Assembly (NCBI GenBank): GCA_947184155.2
Contig: CAMXCT020002032.1
Span: 32,590-96,589, forward strand
Source of the DNA: Cladocopium goreaui
Lineage: Eukaryota; Sar; Dinophyceae; Suessiales; Symbiodiniaceae
Direction of reading: 5' to 3'
DNA: 64,000 nt
Shown: in pieces, positions 23,690-36,635 of the stretch
Position numbering within the stretch: the first letter of the stretch is position 1
Layout: every line of letters begins with the position of its first letter
Position numbers and translations under genes: made by a program
The notes under the pieces: generated by a model
The model's input: the letters and a program-made list of their open reading frames with translations, nothing else
What the model was told of the DNA's origin: nothing
Database searches by the model: none

Positions 23690-25520
23690 ATGTAGGTCAA
23701 AGGCAAGTGAAGAAGAACTGGTGAAACCAGCAACTTTTCATACTTATATGTAAAGGCAGAAAGTAAGCGAAAAGTTGGTGAAAAGCTGGTGCATTCATCA
23801 ACTTACTGTAATTAACTTTAAGATCAGGAAGTAAGTGAAAAGTAGGTGAAAAGTAGGTGAAAAGTAGGCGAAAAGTAGGTGATGCCAGCAAGTTTAAATA
23901 TTTCCCATGTAGGCAAGATGTAAATGAAAAGTAGGTGAAAAGTAGGTGAAAACAAACATTTTTAGATATTTTCTATGAAAGCAAGATGCGCATGGAAAGT
24001 AGGTGAAAAGTAGGTGAAAAGTAGGTGAAAAGTAGGTGAAAAGTAGGTGAAACCAACCATTTTAAATATTTGCCATGAAAGCAAGATGTGCATGTAAAGT
24101 AGGTGAAAAGTAGGTGAAAAAGAGGTGAAACCAGCAATTCTGCATATTTACATGCCACAGCATAAAAGTAGGTGAAAACTGGACGAACAAGGGGTGAAAC
24201 CAGCAGTTTTGCTCATTTACATGTCAAAAGAAGGAAGCTGGTGAAAAGTTGGTGAAAAATATAAAATGATCACCTACTTTGTCCACAGCCCACAAAGTAG
24301 GTTAAAAGTATATGAATTCCACAATTTTTTTACTTCCTCTGTCCAAATGCAAGAAAGTAGGTGAAAAGTAGGTGAAAAGTAGGTGAAATCAAAAATCACA
24401 ACCCAGGAAGTGCTTTTGACCCAAGCTCTGGAGTCAAAAGGAAGTGGGTGAAAAGTAGGTGAAAAGTAGGTGAAAAGTAGGTGAAAAGTAGGTGAAAAGC
24501 ACTTATTTTGGTGAAACTTTAGGTGAAAAGCACTTAATTTTCACCAAAAACAAGGTCAAAAGCACTTCTTTGGTGAAAAGTAGGTGAAAAGTAGGTGAAA
24601 AGTAGGTGAAAAGTGTTTTGCAATCCCAGACAAAGCCACATGCAAATAATGCCACGAGAAATGGTAAAACAAGAGAAAGTAGGTGAAAAGTAGGTGAAAA
24701 GTAGGTGAAAAGCAGCAAACATATAAAATTCAACTTTTTAACCTTTTAAACAAAAAGTAGGTGACAAGTAGGTGAAAAGTAGGTGAAAAGTAGGTGAAAA
24801 GCAGCAAACATATTTTTTAAAAAAATAACATGTTAAACAAAAAGTAGGTGAAAAGTAGGTGAAAAATGGGTGAAAAGAAGCAAACATATAAAATTCAACT
24901 TTTTAACATGTTGAGCAAAAAGTAGGTGAAAAGTAGGTGAAAAGTAGGTGAAAAGTAGGTGAAAAGCAGCAAACATATAAAATTCAACTTTTTAACCTTT
25001 TAAACAAAAAGTAGGTGAAAAGTAGGTGAAAAGTAGGTGAAAAGTAGGTGAAAAGCAGCCAACATATAAAATTCATTTTTTGTACATTTGAAACAAAAAG
25101 TAGGTGAAAAGTAGGTGAAAAATAGGGGAAGAGAAGCAAGCATATAAAATTCAACTTCTTAACATTATAAACAAAAAGTAGGTGAAAAGTTGGTGAAAAG
25201 TAGGTGGAAACCAACCACTTTAAATATTTGCCATGAAAAGCAAAATGTGAGTGGAAAGTAGGTGAAAAGTAGGTGAAAAGTAGGTGGGAAAGAGGTGCGG
25301 CGCAGAAACCATAGAAAGTTTACCTTTTTAACTTTAAACAAAAAAGTAAGTGAAAAGTAGGTGAAAATTTGGCAAACTTGCACTTGCAGACTTTCATGTC
25401 AAAGCAGAAAGTAAGTAAAAAGTAGGTGAGAAGTAGGTGAAACCGACCTGTTGTTCACTATTTATTAAGTCAATATGTAAATGAAAAGTATGTGGAAAGT
25501 AGGTGAAACCAAGAAAATGT
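23690..25520. repeat. 11-bp minisatellite (GTAGGTGAAAA)n
   Basis: Runs of the 11-mer GTAGGTGAAAA, usually 2-6 units each, are separated by short spacers that themselves recur (for example AGCAAACATATAAAATTCAAC, followed by TTAAC(C/A)T). The block is therefore a higher-order array of arrays. Minus-strand frames reading PTFHLLFTYFS are repeat artefacts. The array lies inside the transposon, probably within an intron of the gene starting at 29357. Confidence 0.95.
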
Positions 25521-26407
25521 CATCTAATGTGTCGAAAATCGATAAAGTTGGAAGTTGGAAGAAGGTAAACAAAATCTAATTTTATATTGGTCAACTTTTA
25601 ACAATAATCCAGACAATAAATGAAAAGTTGGTGAAGCAAATATACATGGTAGATATTTGCACATATTATTATTACACCTGCTGTTGTCAGCATTGCCAAA
25701 AAGTAGCTGAAAAGTAGGAGAACCCACTTGCTGTACGAGTGGTCGTTTCACAGTCTTGCTTGTTTATTGGGTTTAGTTTAGTGTCATCCTGTCAGCCTGT
25801 CAATGTCCTCAATGTCCCAGTCCCAGCAAGACAAACAACAAGTCTTTCTCATCCGGAAATTCTTTTATATATTTAGCAAATGGCAAACGGTAAACCATCA
25901 GTAAATCTGTAAGTTTTAAATCCACATAAGTTCTCAGGATTCTACACTACACTATTCCCGTGGTAGATATTTTCCACTTAGTAAGTTGAAGTTGCTGCAG
26001 ACTGCAGACCTCTTCCACCACTGCGCTATCATGACTTCCGTGGTCCTGGCAAGCACCGCAACAAATGGGTCAAAGAGCAATGGGTAAATCATTGATAATA
26101 ACAACCATGGTTAACCAACAATAACGATGATGGGTATACTCATCATGTTTTTAGCTCAATAATAATGGAACCATCACCTATAAGGGATGATGATCAGTGA
26201 CCACGGTCTGGTATTTCCTGGAACACCTTTTCTTTGGGACCCACACAGGGAACAGCCAGCCAAAGATAATATGATTTCTTGATACCTCTGAACCTGGTAA
26301 CCTTGACTCTTGGGATCATGAATTCACCATTGTACATTCTGAAGCCATATCCTGTATAATCCTGTAGAATTACTTCTGCACATAGAGAGATAACTCCTGA
26401 CTACATG

Positions 26408-26530
26408 ACTTGTTTTTTTGCATGTGGTTGCGGTCCTCTTCTGCAGCAGCCTCATCGCCAACCAAAATATTGTTGTCGCCGTTGTCGAAGATGTCACCAC
26501 GAACCTGCGCGCACACTTGGAAGCAAGAAT
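26408..26530 (-). CDS. Possible internal exon of the 29357 gene
   Basis: The minus frame reads VRGDIFDNGDNNILVGDEAAAEEDRNHMQK with a normal acidic coding composition. It lies between two repeat arrays and is oriented like its neighbours. Splice sites are not clear. It is offered as an exon candidate only. Confidence 0.35.
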
Positions 26531-26547
26531 GCCGGCGGTATAGTGAT

Positions 26548-26715
26548 GGAGAGTAGGGATGTGGAGGGATTAGAGATGGAGAGAGTAGAGATGTGGAGAG
26601 ATTGGAGATGGAGAGAGTAGGGATGTGGAGGGATTAGAGATGGAGAGAGTAGGGATGAGGAAAGATCAGAGATGAAGGGAATAGGGATGTGCAGAGATTG
26701 GAAAGGGAGAGAGTC
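26548..26715. repeat. 32-bp minisatellite, about five units
   Basis: Units of the type GGGATGTGGAGGGATTAGAG followed by ATGGAGAGAGTA repeat with substitutions. They are purine-only over long stretches. Confidence 0.85.
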
Positions 26716-26959
26716 TTTTCAAGAGGCTCCGCCTAACTTTTCACTCCTGCTGGTGAATTATGAACAGATGATACAACATATTGTTAAACTGTTTTACTGA
26801 TTGACTGTTCTTAAATATCTATAATAAGTTTAATCACCCCAGCCCAGTGCATATCACTTAAATAGCCCTTTTGCCATTTGATGGTTTTTGTAAATTATTC
26901 CCATAGAGCCACTTGGCATGGGTGGTCCATGCAACCCCTTGCCTTTCCACAGAAATGAA

Positions 26960-27366
26960 AGCTGGTATCCAAAAAAAAAAGTTCTTATTTCTGATGTGCA
27001 CAGATATGTGTCTGATGTGTCTAATGTCTCAAAAATGGTAGTGACGAAAAAGTGGCCTCCTCCGCCAGAGCAGTTGGTAAGTCTGCAGCGTCTACAGGAG
27101 TACCAGGTTCATAGTCGGAGTCCATTGCCTTCACACAGGACGCAGAGTAAGGTAATATGATATACGCCTCTAGGTTTCAGAATCAAATTTGGTGGCTAAG
27201 ATATGTGACTGATTTGTCTATATGCTGTCTCAAAAGTGGAGGTCACAAAAGGTGGCCTCCTCCGCCAGAGCAGTTGGTAAGTCTGCAGCGTCTACAGGAG
27301 TACCAGGTTCATAGTCCGAGTCCATTGCCTTCACACAGGACGCAGAGTAAGGTAATATGATATACA
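26960..27366. repeat. 200-bp tandem duplication
   Basis: The block from TGGCCTCCTCCGCC through CAGAGTAAGGTAATATGATA occurs at 27053-27165 and again 200 bases later at 27253-27365, nearly identical. The less similar half of each unit shares ATATGTG..CTGAT..GTCT motifs. It contains AGTAAGGTAATATG, which resembles a plus-strand donor, but no coding frame is convincing. Confidence 0.85.
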
Positions 27367-27729
27367 CCTCCAGGCCTCTAGGTTTCAGATTCAAATATCT
27401 GGCTAAAGGGTTTCAGAGCTCCGTCAATTATGGAATTAAATCCAACTTGGATTCATACTTGTAGTGGGTCCCATACCTCTCTCAGTTGGATCAATCACTA
27501 CTGAAGAGTTGGAGGAATGCGCTCTAGTAAAAACCAGAAGGCAATCCCGACATCTTCAACCAAATTGATTGTAAACCAGTAATTTTTGGTTTGATGGTAA
27601 AATATTCCAGATTGAAAGAGCAGTAAGTGTAAGCTGAATCATCATGAACTTGGTGGATAAGGTTAAGGCCCTATTGGATTTAAACAAGTTCGCAATGTAG
27701 CTCGCGGTACCCAGAATGAGAAATGGTTG

Positions 27730-29357
27730 GTTGGCTGGTTGGCTCTAGCAACCTTTGCAGCGGTTGGTTTTGTTCATGCTGCCCTGGGCTGCCCAAAGGC
27801 CCCAGTAGCTTTTGGCAAAGTCAAAGAACGCCTTGGTTTGACTATGGCAGTTTGTTTATGTTTGTTTGTAAACATGCATGTATAGACTAAATGGAAAGAA
27901 CCAAATATAACATTTGAATGAAACCGGCCTGATATGGTATGTACAATATTCAGCTGTTGCATATGACATGTAAAAGTCTACAGTTGGGTCCAAGAGAGTA
28001 TGGATCAAAATAAAAAACATGGCTTTTGTTTCTACTAACCGACTGGCCAATACCAAGCAAATACCATTTTGTCTTAAGTCTGTGCCTGCAAAAACATTGT
28101 TTCTTTAAAGATATTAAACTGACTTGTTCCATCAGAACTGTATCCCTCAGACCAGAATCCTCCAGCTCACATTGGTTAATCACCTGATATATCACCATCC
28201 TGGAATGCCCTGGCATCGGCAGAATAGGAGACATTTTCAAATTATTCAACCCAACCCGCTGGACTCACCTTCTCCTCCTCTACTGTGTGGCTGACATTCC
28301 CCAAGTCCTGTCGGCGGAAGTGTTGAAAAATCCAACCAAATGCAACAGCATGGCTAATGGCCACTGTCCCACTGTCATTGTCCAGTCCAATAACGTGTTG
28401 TTGGTTGAGTCTGACTCTGGCTGTGCCCCTTTCAACAAGACTAGCATTCAAACAACGAACAAAAACCATGTTTGACCAGGACCAGGAATGAATAGGGAAT
28501 CTGGTGGCGTCATTCATGACTGACTGCAAGGTTTCTGCGAAGATTTCTTTTTCCAAAAGTTGCGGCAGAATGACTGGTGTGAATGTATACATTTTTTTGC
28601 TTGCCAACCTAAACTGTAAACGCAAATTTGGCATCTTTGGCAACTTTGGCACTGCTGCTGCTCTCAAAACTTCTGGTCAGAAATCGGGATGCTGGGAATC
28701 TGGTAGGGCTGGCGGATCCGAAAGGAATTTCCAAATTTCCCTTTCATCTTCTGTATCAGGGTCTGTTGCAGGAGGAAAAGGAGAATCATCAAGCTTCATC
28801 GTGTTCAAGAAAGGTTCATAATCTTCCAACTTGGGAGGCATTGGAACCCCGGCCGTATCTGGAGTTGAGGATGGAGTGGAAGTTTCCTCTCCTGCCTTTC
28901 TGAGAATGTCTTTGCTTGAGCTGCTTGAGTACTCAAACCTCAAAGGAAAGTCCTTCGACGTTGGGACTGGATTCAACTTTCGTTGGCCCGCAGCCAGATC
29001 GGCTGTATCAAAGACAAATGTTGCCCCAAGCCGAGAACGGATCTTCACCTCTGTCACATTGACAATTCCACGGTCAAGCATCTCTCGGTCAAGCTGGGCA
29101 GGCCAACTTGTGCTCCAGCCAATGAAAAAACACATGTCCATCCCTTTGCATGGAGATGGAGGTGATTCCGAAGGTACTGGAAGGGGTGTGATGACGCCGA
29201 TCAACTCGGAGCTGTTGACGGAACTCGATTCACTTGAGAGGCTTGACCAGGTTGGGTTTTTGAAGGCCTCTTCATATTCTTTCCGTTGCTTCTTTGCATC
29301 AGGCAGCTCTAGAGGTCCCCGATCATGATGATCATGACAATCATGACCAGTCTCCAT
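27730..29357 (-). CDS. Serine-rich hypothetical protein, 5' part
   Basis: The first exon begins with METGHDCHDHHDRG at 29357 and stays open to a stop at 28677 (226 codons), possibly spliced earlier. It is Ser/Pro/Asp-rich with a more structured centre (CFFIGWSTSWPAQLD, GATFVFDTADLAAGQ). Further minus exons are likely: about 28570-28500 (FAETLQSVMNDATRFPIH), 28440-28265 (ASLVERGTARVRLNQQHVIG, AISHAVAFGWIFQHF), about 28090-27950, and 27845-27735 (AFFDFAKSYWGLWAAQ). The frame at 28.0 kb is ambiguous. One reading contains WYLLGIGQ and HVFYFDPYSLG, faintly like an Ulp1 protease core, but the histidine-tryptophan pair is not in place, so I do not assign it. The gene probably continues left to the exon at 22819-23215. 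Confidence 0.55.
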
Positions 29358-29821
29358 TTAGAACCGAAAGCGATTCACAGGGCAAATGTGGGAGCTGGAC
29401 ACTGGCTACAAAAGGCTTATATATCCTGATCCAAGATTGCAGCTGGCAGCAACAACAGTTGTCAGTAGGCAAAGACTTCATAGATGATGACGTAAACCGT
29501 TCCGTAAACCATCTGATTATTGTGATGATTGGTCTGGTGGCTGGCCCCTGCAGAATCAAACTCCCCACCCACCTTTCATGAGACACTCTTTCACGTGGCC
29601 CCTAATTCCCATCCAGCGCTGCCCACAACCCACGCCTCCACCACCACCAAATCACTTTCTGAATGGTCATCACCGCCACCACCACCAGTGTCCTGCACGG
29701 ATATGAGACTCCTGTTATGGGTAGAAGTGTGAACTACTTGAAAGGGAAAGAAAGGGAAAGGGGATTAAAACAAAGAGGATTAAAATGATATCAAGAGATG
29801 AGTTGATAAGCGCCAGCTAAC

Positions 29822-32800
29822 TCAACAACCATCGCATCCTTGACCGCAAACTGCAACAGGGTCCTCTTTGGCCTGTTCATCTTCATCTACGTCAACAAAA
29901 TCAAAATTGGGAACCGAGGCTGCCGGGGCTAGCTCCTGTGACCGACAGAATCCGAAGGCCAACTTGAAACATTCACCCTTGGCCCCATTGCATCATAAAC
30001 CTGACTCTTGACTTCGCAGTCTAAGAAAGAAACAGAATTGCCTTGTAGCCTTGCAGTATGTGATTGAAAGGAAATATCAACCAATCGGATTTTTTTTTGA
30101 GTATTTCTGTGTATGACCACGCCTTGGAGCCTTCAAAGTCCAAGACAGTGAGAAACCCAGCTGCGGCGTTCTGGGTCTCAGACGCCGAAGCCTTTGTTGA
30201 CTGCAAATGTTTGGTCAACTTTTTGTAGACATCAGCTTTGCTCCCTGGCTCCAGCTGAGCTAGCTTGTCTGGGTCCTCCTTGGCCAATTGGATGGCTGCT
30301 TGGTAGAATGCTTCCAGCTGCCCATGGTACAATGTAAATCCCAAAGCGTGTAGGGCATCACAATTCAACAAACACAGCCAGTACCAGTAAGTGTCCTGGT
30401 AGAACTTCTTTTCCATCCCAGGTTGAACATATTCACGCTTCAATTTTGCAGTTGATTCTTGCCAATTTTCCCTGACCCAACCAGTCTTGCATAGATTCAC
30501 ATAAAGTTCCCATTGGGTCGGCCGGTTTCCTGGTTTCAAATTGAGACGGTCCAACTGGAAGGAGCTGCCAAGGCGTTGTTCAAAAACTGGCCGCGGCAAA
30601 GTCAAAACAAGCTGACAAGAGAAAACTGATGGAGCCAATTGCACAGACTGTCCATGTTTGGTGCGAACCAGGATAGACTTGTTGACCAAGTTGTCAATTG
30701 TTGCCAATTCTGCTTCAGAAGTCATTCCAGCAATGTCGTAGTGCGTGGAAGCACCAACAACAGCGCATGTACCAGCAACTTCCTCAATCAAAGAAAACTC
30801 TGACTCCCCTACAGAGCTGGGCTGAATGTTCATGCTGTGGTGAAGTCTTGATGCATGGGTCCATTGCAACATGCTCTCTACAAGCTCTTCGGTGTTGGCA
30901 CCTGCAAACAGTTTCACCAATGGAACTGTTGGGTGGTCCACAGCTGATACTGTCACAGATTGCGGGTTAGCATTTTCCACCTTGCAAATTCGAATGCAAA
31001 CATCATCCGTTGTCAAACTGTCTGCAAAAGACAGGGGCCTCTTCTTCAGTGCGGGTCGTTTGTCAGAGACTCGAAAAACAATCAAACCCGATGAATTTGC
31101 CGCAAATCGAACCATATCACGCGAGAGCATGTCTTGAGGCATGCATTGGGGCACTGATTGAGCCGAAGGGACTAGCTTAGCGGTGCTGCTAGAAGAGGGC
31201 TGAGCATCACAAGCACCAACCTCATTGTCCGAACCGGAGTCAAGCTCAATGACCTCAATCAGGTTGGGTTTTTTGATGATGCTGCTGCCAGCTTCGGAAT
31301 CTTGAATCGCAAGAAAGGGAACTACCTCTTGTGAAACAGAAGGGTTTGAGTCCTTCTGGATCCTCTCCCGGTCACTCAGCGGCAGTGCTGTATTGGCTTT
31401 GTCGGCTACTGGAAGAAGGGACTGGGATGTGTGTCCCAGAATTGCAAATGCCACTGCGTCTTCCAAAGGTCTCATTGGCCGTTCAGTAAACAGGTCCACA
31501 GGCAATGAATACCACCCCAATGGATTCATACAGTCTCGAAAATGTTGCTGCAAGAGCTTTGGTCTCACTCCATTGTCGTCAAGGGGTTTTGCATGCTTAC
31601 TCTTGTCCTTCATGCAAAGTGCAGCCATGCTGTTTTGCATCTCGGGTAGGGTTGTAGTCCCTGCTGAAAACTGAAGGTCTCTACCATAGAGCAACCGTCG
31701 CATCTCTTTGTAAGTGAGAGTTCGAGCTGGTTCCTGGGCCGGGGATTCTGGAATTGAAATTCGATAACAAATTCTCAATATTTGAAACTGTCAAGCAGTG
31801 TCAAACAGAAACCTGCATTGGCAATGCCGATATCGAAACCAAATTGCATGATGTCATGATATGTCAAGTGGGTCCCGTCCCGTCCCATCATGGAGCTGCC
31901 TCAAAAACAGAACATGTAAACCCCACTACAGGCCATGGGCCATGGGCCATGAGGCCATGAAGATCAGAAGGTTCAGAATCATTTTCCGAGAGGTATGTAT
32001 GGATTCCCTCTACGATAAAGTTGATATGTCTAATATGTCTCTTCTGAAAAGTAACAACCATACCCCCTTTCTGGCTTGTATAAAGTATAATCAGTACCAT
32101 TGTTGTATCTTAAGTGGATGGTCTGGCTAAGAGGCCAAGAGACAGTGATGGGTCGCGTTCACGGCCTCTAATATTATATAACTGATTTTGTTACTACAAG
32201 ATATTTTTCAAGCTGATTAGGCCACATCAAAAAATAGGAAATCGATATCAATATCCTGCCAGAACCTTTTCAATTCAAACACCAACAAATGGCTGCAAAA
32301 AAAGGCACCTTACTTCTGATTACCTTCGTTGATTGCTTGTTTGATCCAGGTTGTATCCGATTATCTAATCTAAGATCATCCACCCACATTACCCTTATGT
32401 CCAGTTTAAAAGAATCAATGTCAATGTTGCACACTTTTGAAACCCAACCCTCAAAACATGTGAAACCAACTGAACCACCTGCAGTCAAAAAACACAGTCT
32501 ATCCCACCAATCGCTTCAGCAACTGCCTCGCTGGCGCCTTGCTGGCCATTGAGCTTCTGATGTCTGTTTGCTGCACTCACCAATGCCTGAAGGAAGGGCC
32601 AATGAAGTAGAAATCAAGTCGGTTCTTTCCCAAAATTCTTATAAGTGGGGATTAGAACTGGGGTCAGTCAAGGGTCGGAAACAGAGGGTTTGTCGTTGGA
32701 AATTTTGAACTACTTCGGAAAGGCCAAGGAAATTAAAAGCAAAAAACTAAAACATCATATGAAATCTCTGGGCAAACCACCTGAGGATCCCCAAGAAAGT

Positions 32801-35800
32801 GATGGACCTCCTGTTGCCGGAGTTCAGTCGATATGTAGCTTACAGATGCATGTGGTGCACGATTGAGAGTCTGCTTGATGCCACGGTGCTGTCCCTGCAT
32901 CGTTGGGCTTAGGCGGCTTAGATGTGTATATTTCCAACTTCACCAAAACAAAACCCAGTAACCATGACACATTGCAGACATGCTGCCCAATTGAACTACT
33001 GAACCTGGATTATCCCGAATCCCCAATACGGATTATCAACATCATATCACTATCCTCTTTTGGGTCAGGAAAAAAATCCCAGTATTGGACGAAAACACAA
33101 ACCAAAATTAAAATGAGCTCACCTCTGTATCTCGCTCGCAGCATCTGAGAAGCCTCAGTGCACCAACCCACTGTCTCAGCCCATTGGCCCCAACGAAGTT
33201 TCGCAAAGGCACCCCATTGATGAAATCATCCACTTCTCTGTGTAGCCCTTGCTCACCAAAGTCCTAGATGTCACCAAGATCAAGACCCCAGAAGGCTTTG
33301 GGACCATGGGACCACCACTATAAAAGATCAAAGATACCGCTATCGGGTTTAAGACTATGTTATCTATCAGTTCAGTACTGTAGAGAGTATTGTTCTACAG
33401 TGGATAGCCCCAAAAGGAAGCCAAGACTGTTGCAGAAACCAAACAGTGACAAGTTGATCAAAGCAACTGGGTCGAAGAATCTGCGAGTGATTGCATGTGC
33501 TCCAGATGTGCCAGCTGGACCAACTGTTGATGCCACAAACAAAGCTCTGCACTCCCTTGCAACTTGGCGGGCCTCTTCAGGGTTTTCCGAGGCCATGCCT
33601 GCCAACCTCCAAGGGAGTATGCGCCAGAAGCCGCTCCGTAGGCTTGTCTGAGTCACAATCATGTCTGTAGCAGCCTGCCAATCTGAAAACAACTTGGTTT
33701 GGTCATCCTTAGGCACTTCCAATGATGCAGCAACAACACGCTCTCTGCCGGTTTTCAAGAGGTGCAAAACGAATCGCTCATATTCACCAGTGGCAAACTC
33801 ATGAGCCCTCCTCCCTTTGAGCTTGCAGGTGGCATGTTCGACCCTGCCTTCCCTGTTCACACCACGTGATGCTGAAGGAGCTGGCAAAACTGCAGCTGCG
33901 CCACCTTCAGATTCACCTTCTTCTTCTCCGGTAGCATCTCTGCGCAGCTTTTGCCCAACTGCTTTGATACGGGAACGATACCACTTGTTGTCTTTGAGAT
34001 CCAGTTCGTGGCAAGAACATCCTTCGGCCCAACTGGATTGAATGTCAATAGCCCCCGCTAGTGTTTCAATAAGCTGCGCGTAGCCCCAGAAAGTGCGACT
34101 GCGGATTGCCGTTGTCACCAAAGAGCAAATGTTGCTTGGATCTGTCACGCGCCCTGTGTCGTTGAACTTCTCAGCACTCCACCCTGCCAGGGTTTCGACC
34201 GAAAAAACTGCTTATGATCTAGATGATATTTTGTCAGCAACAAAGATTTTCTTTGTGCTTGAAATTCAGCAAGTTAGACAAATCCGGCAAAAAAAACACA
34301 GTTTCCACTATTAGGGCTTCAATAAGCGTACTGTACTTAAGAAATCTCGAAGTGTTTCGTTTAGTAAGTGATGATGAGTCACCCAACACACCCCTGAACC
34401 GAACAAACAGCACTGGCACCTAGCTAGTAGTGGACCCTTCCACCACCGTCACCCTCATGGCTATCACCTTTTACTTACAACCATCAACCATCATTCGACT
34501 AGTGGCTTTCCATTTGGCATTTGACCGAAGTTTCAAAATAGGAAACCTATAGGAGAGGTTGGTTGATGTGAATCACGGATTGCAGAGCGAATCCACTGAT
34601 GGACCGAAAGGTGGTTGGAGTTGTGTTTTTTGGGGTGGTTGCAATGGTTGCAGTGGTCACCTCACCCACAACTGCTGGATGTAGTGTGTAGCGAAGACCT
34701 ATCCAGTCACTTGTCAGTCACCTCATTTCGACATCTTACCAACCCTATTATTATGACCATGTTTGACCATAATACCACCATATCATATCCAAGTATTATA
34801 CCCATTTGACCATATTTTGCAAGCTGGCTGTGTACAATGACCAACTTGGTTCAACAATCCAAGTAACATTAAATGTGGGCAAAGCCCCCCACCTTTCTCC
34901 AAAGCTGTCTTCCTCAATAGGATTGCCTTGACACATTGTGTCACAGAACTCCAGCGCCAATGAATCAACGATCCACCTTCGAAACGATCCATAAGACCCC
35001 GGTACTCTGCAAGCGGGCCATCGGATTTGAAACAGGATTCCTGGCAAGGCAAGCCAGAGAGTAAGTTTTCCAATTTGTCAAGGTGGTTGCCCTCACTATG
35101 TTGATATGACAGAGAAAATAACTTGACAGACTTGACCCAGTAAGTTGCTTTACTAGTCTTAGCCTTGGCTGGGAGTCAGAGTAGTCCCAGAATTTCTGAG
35201 TTAGTCCCAACGCATCTGGTTTGTCTGCTTGCACAAACATAACCGTTGAGAGAAACTTCATACCCTGGATTTGCTTGGGTGCCAAGTAAGTCAAATCAAA
35301 TCAGAATAGTACCCTGGATATTGGCAATTGACCCAAATCAGAATCCCTGCTGATCAAGGCCAAGACACAACCAAGCGATCTCTATAGCCTTTGTTGTTCA
35401 GCAGGTTGACCATCGGGGCCAACATCTCCTTAATGTGTGCATGAACCATTTGACAAGGTTGGCCTTGAAACTCAACTCAAACCTTCCTAAATAACAATGT
35501 CTAACCAACCAACATGTGGATTGTTTTTCAACTGAATCCGTCAAGCTGCTGAGAACGTTGGGTACCAACTCAATTTTGACAGGGTGTCTTGCTGGATGTT
35601 GTCCATCATGTGCTTCACGCCAGGGACCAAGATACTGCCATTGATCGAAAATGTCTGCTCCTTCCCATGAATTTGAGGAACGTCCACAGGCAGATCACCC
35701 ATGCCATCCTCTGATCTGAATTGCATGCTTTGAAGCCCGCCAAATGAAGAACGCTTTCGCAACAATCCACCGGAGTCATCCACGTTCTGTGTCAAAACTT

Positions 35801-36635
35801 TATGGACTCGAATTGCTGGAGCCTAGTCAGGGTAAACATCCATCATGTTGAATTCAAAAATTCTGCAAACACCTCCCTGTCAAAAAGTTGATTGACAAAT
35901 GACAAGCTAATGAATAAAACTCAAATCTGGGAAAATAAAACCCTTGCAAAACCCATGGTGAGAATCCTGAGTCAGATGGCTCTCGACGCCAAAATCAGAA
36001 CAAAATCCGACAACAGATTCTCCATAAGCTGTCAAGGAATCAGGCCCCACGTCCAGCATAATGCTCCGCATGAGCAGCTCGAATTTGGAAGCCGTGTCGC
36101 TACGGCCACTGCCAACAACAAGAGGCGGCAATGTTGATGTCCGCAGGTTGTCTGATAAACTGAACTGCGCAAGCTCTTGCCGTGTGGCCTCTATGACCAT
36201 GCCAGGATTCCGAATTCGATCTTCGATTGTTACCAGAAAATCAAGCCCTTGTGGCGAACTGTCTGCGGAAAGGCACACAAAAATCTTTTCCGAACTTTGC
36301 TGGAGCCGTCGCCACTCCGATTTCCTGAGTTGCATCAGAAGAAGATCCAAACGGAGCCGGGCATGGGACAGTTGTGTGGCAGCAGGGATTTGCATTGTGC
36401 GTTGTTTGATTCGATCATTCACAGCAGAGGCTTCGTCTGACCCCAATGCAATCGCCACACTTCGGACCACAACCTCTTGCAAGCTCTCTGTCGAACGCAG
36501 CAGCCGCCCAACCAAAAGGCAGTCAATCAACTTGTGCAAAGGAATTGGGGCAGCACGTCGGGGCCGCTGCCGACCCCTTTGCACCACTGCAACATCGGCA
36601 TCATCAGCATTGGCATCTTCACTTGCGTTTTGCAT
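29822..36635 (-). CDS. Candidate transposase, large multi-exon protein
   Basis: The start is MQNASED at 36635, with an in-frame stop 39 bases upstream. Likely exons: 36635-~35945, 35788-35566, ~35465-35375, ~35283-35150, ~35060-34870, ~34230-33470, ~33260-33124, ~32870-32760, ~32540-32320, ~31770-30125 and ~29970-29822 (ends GQGCDGC, TGA), roughly 1,400 residues or more. Marker segments are FVCLSADSSPQGLDFLV, VVGFCSDFGVESHL, SILVPGVKHMMDN, FWGYAQLIETLAGAID, WAEGCSCHE, GFWRILPWRLAG and VPLRNFVGANGLRQW, with a C-terminal TQWELYVNLCKTGWVRENW. I recall this order of segments from a multicopy, unannotated dinoflagellate family. The Asp in ADSSPQ, the Asp in CSDFG and the Glu in AEGCSCH could form an RNase H-like DDE site with a C-x-C-H cluster; that is inference. 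It is the only gene in the element with transposase-like features. Confidence 0.65.

Noticed and set aside
24503-25383. CRISPR-like look of short repeats with spacers
   Set aside because: Unit length is 11 bp, copies are directly abutting, and spacers are themselves repeated. The context is eukaryotic; it is a minisatellite.
27950-28110. Ulp1-type protease core (WYLLGIGQ, HVFYFDPYSLG)
   Set aside because: The catalytic histidine-tryptophan pair is missing and another frame over the same bases is equally open.
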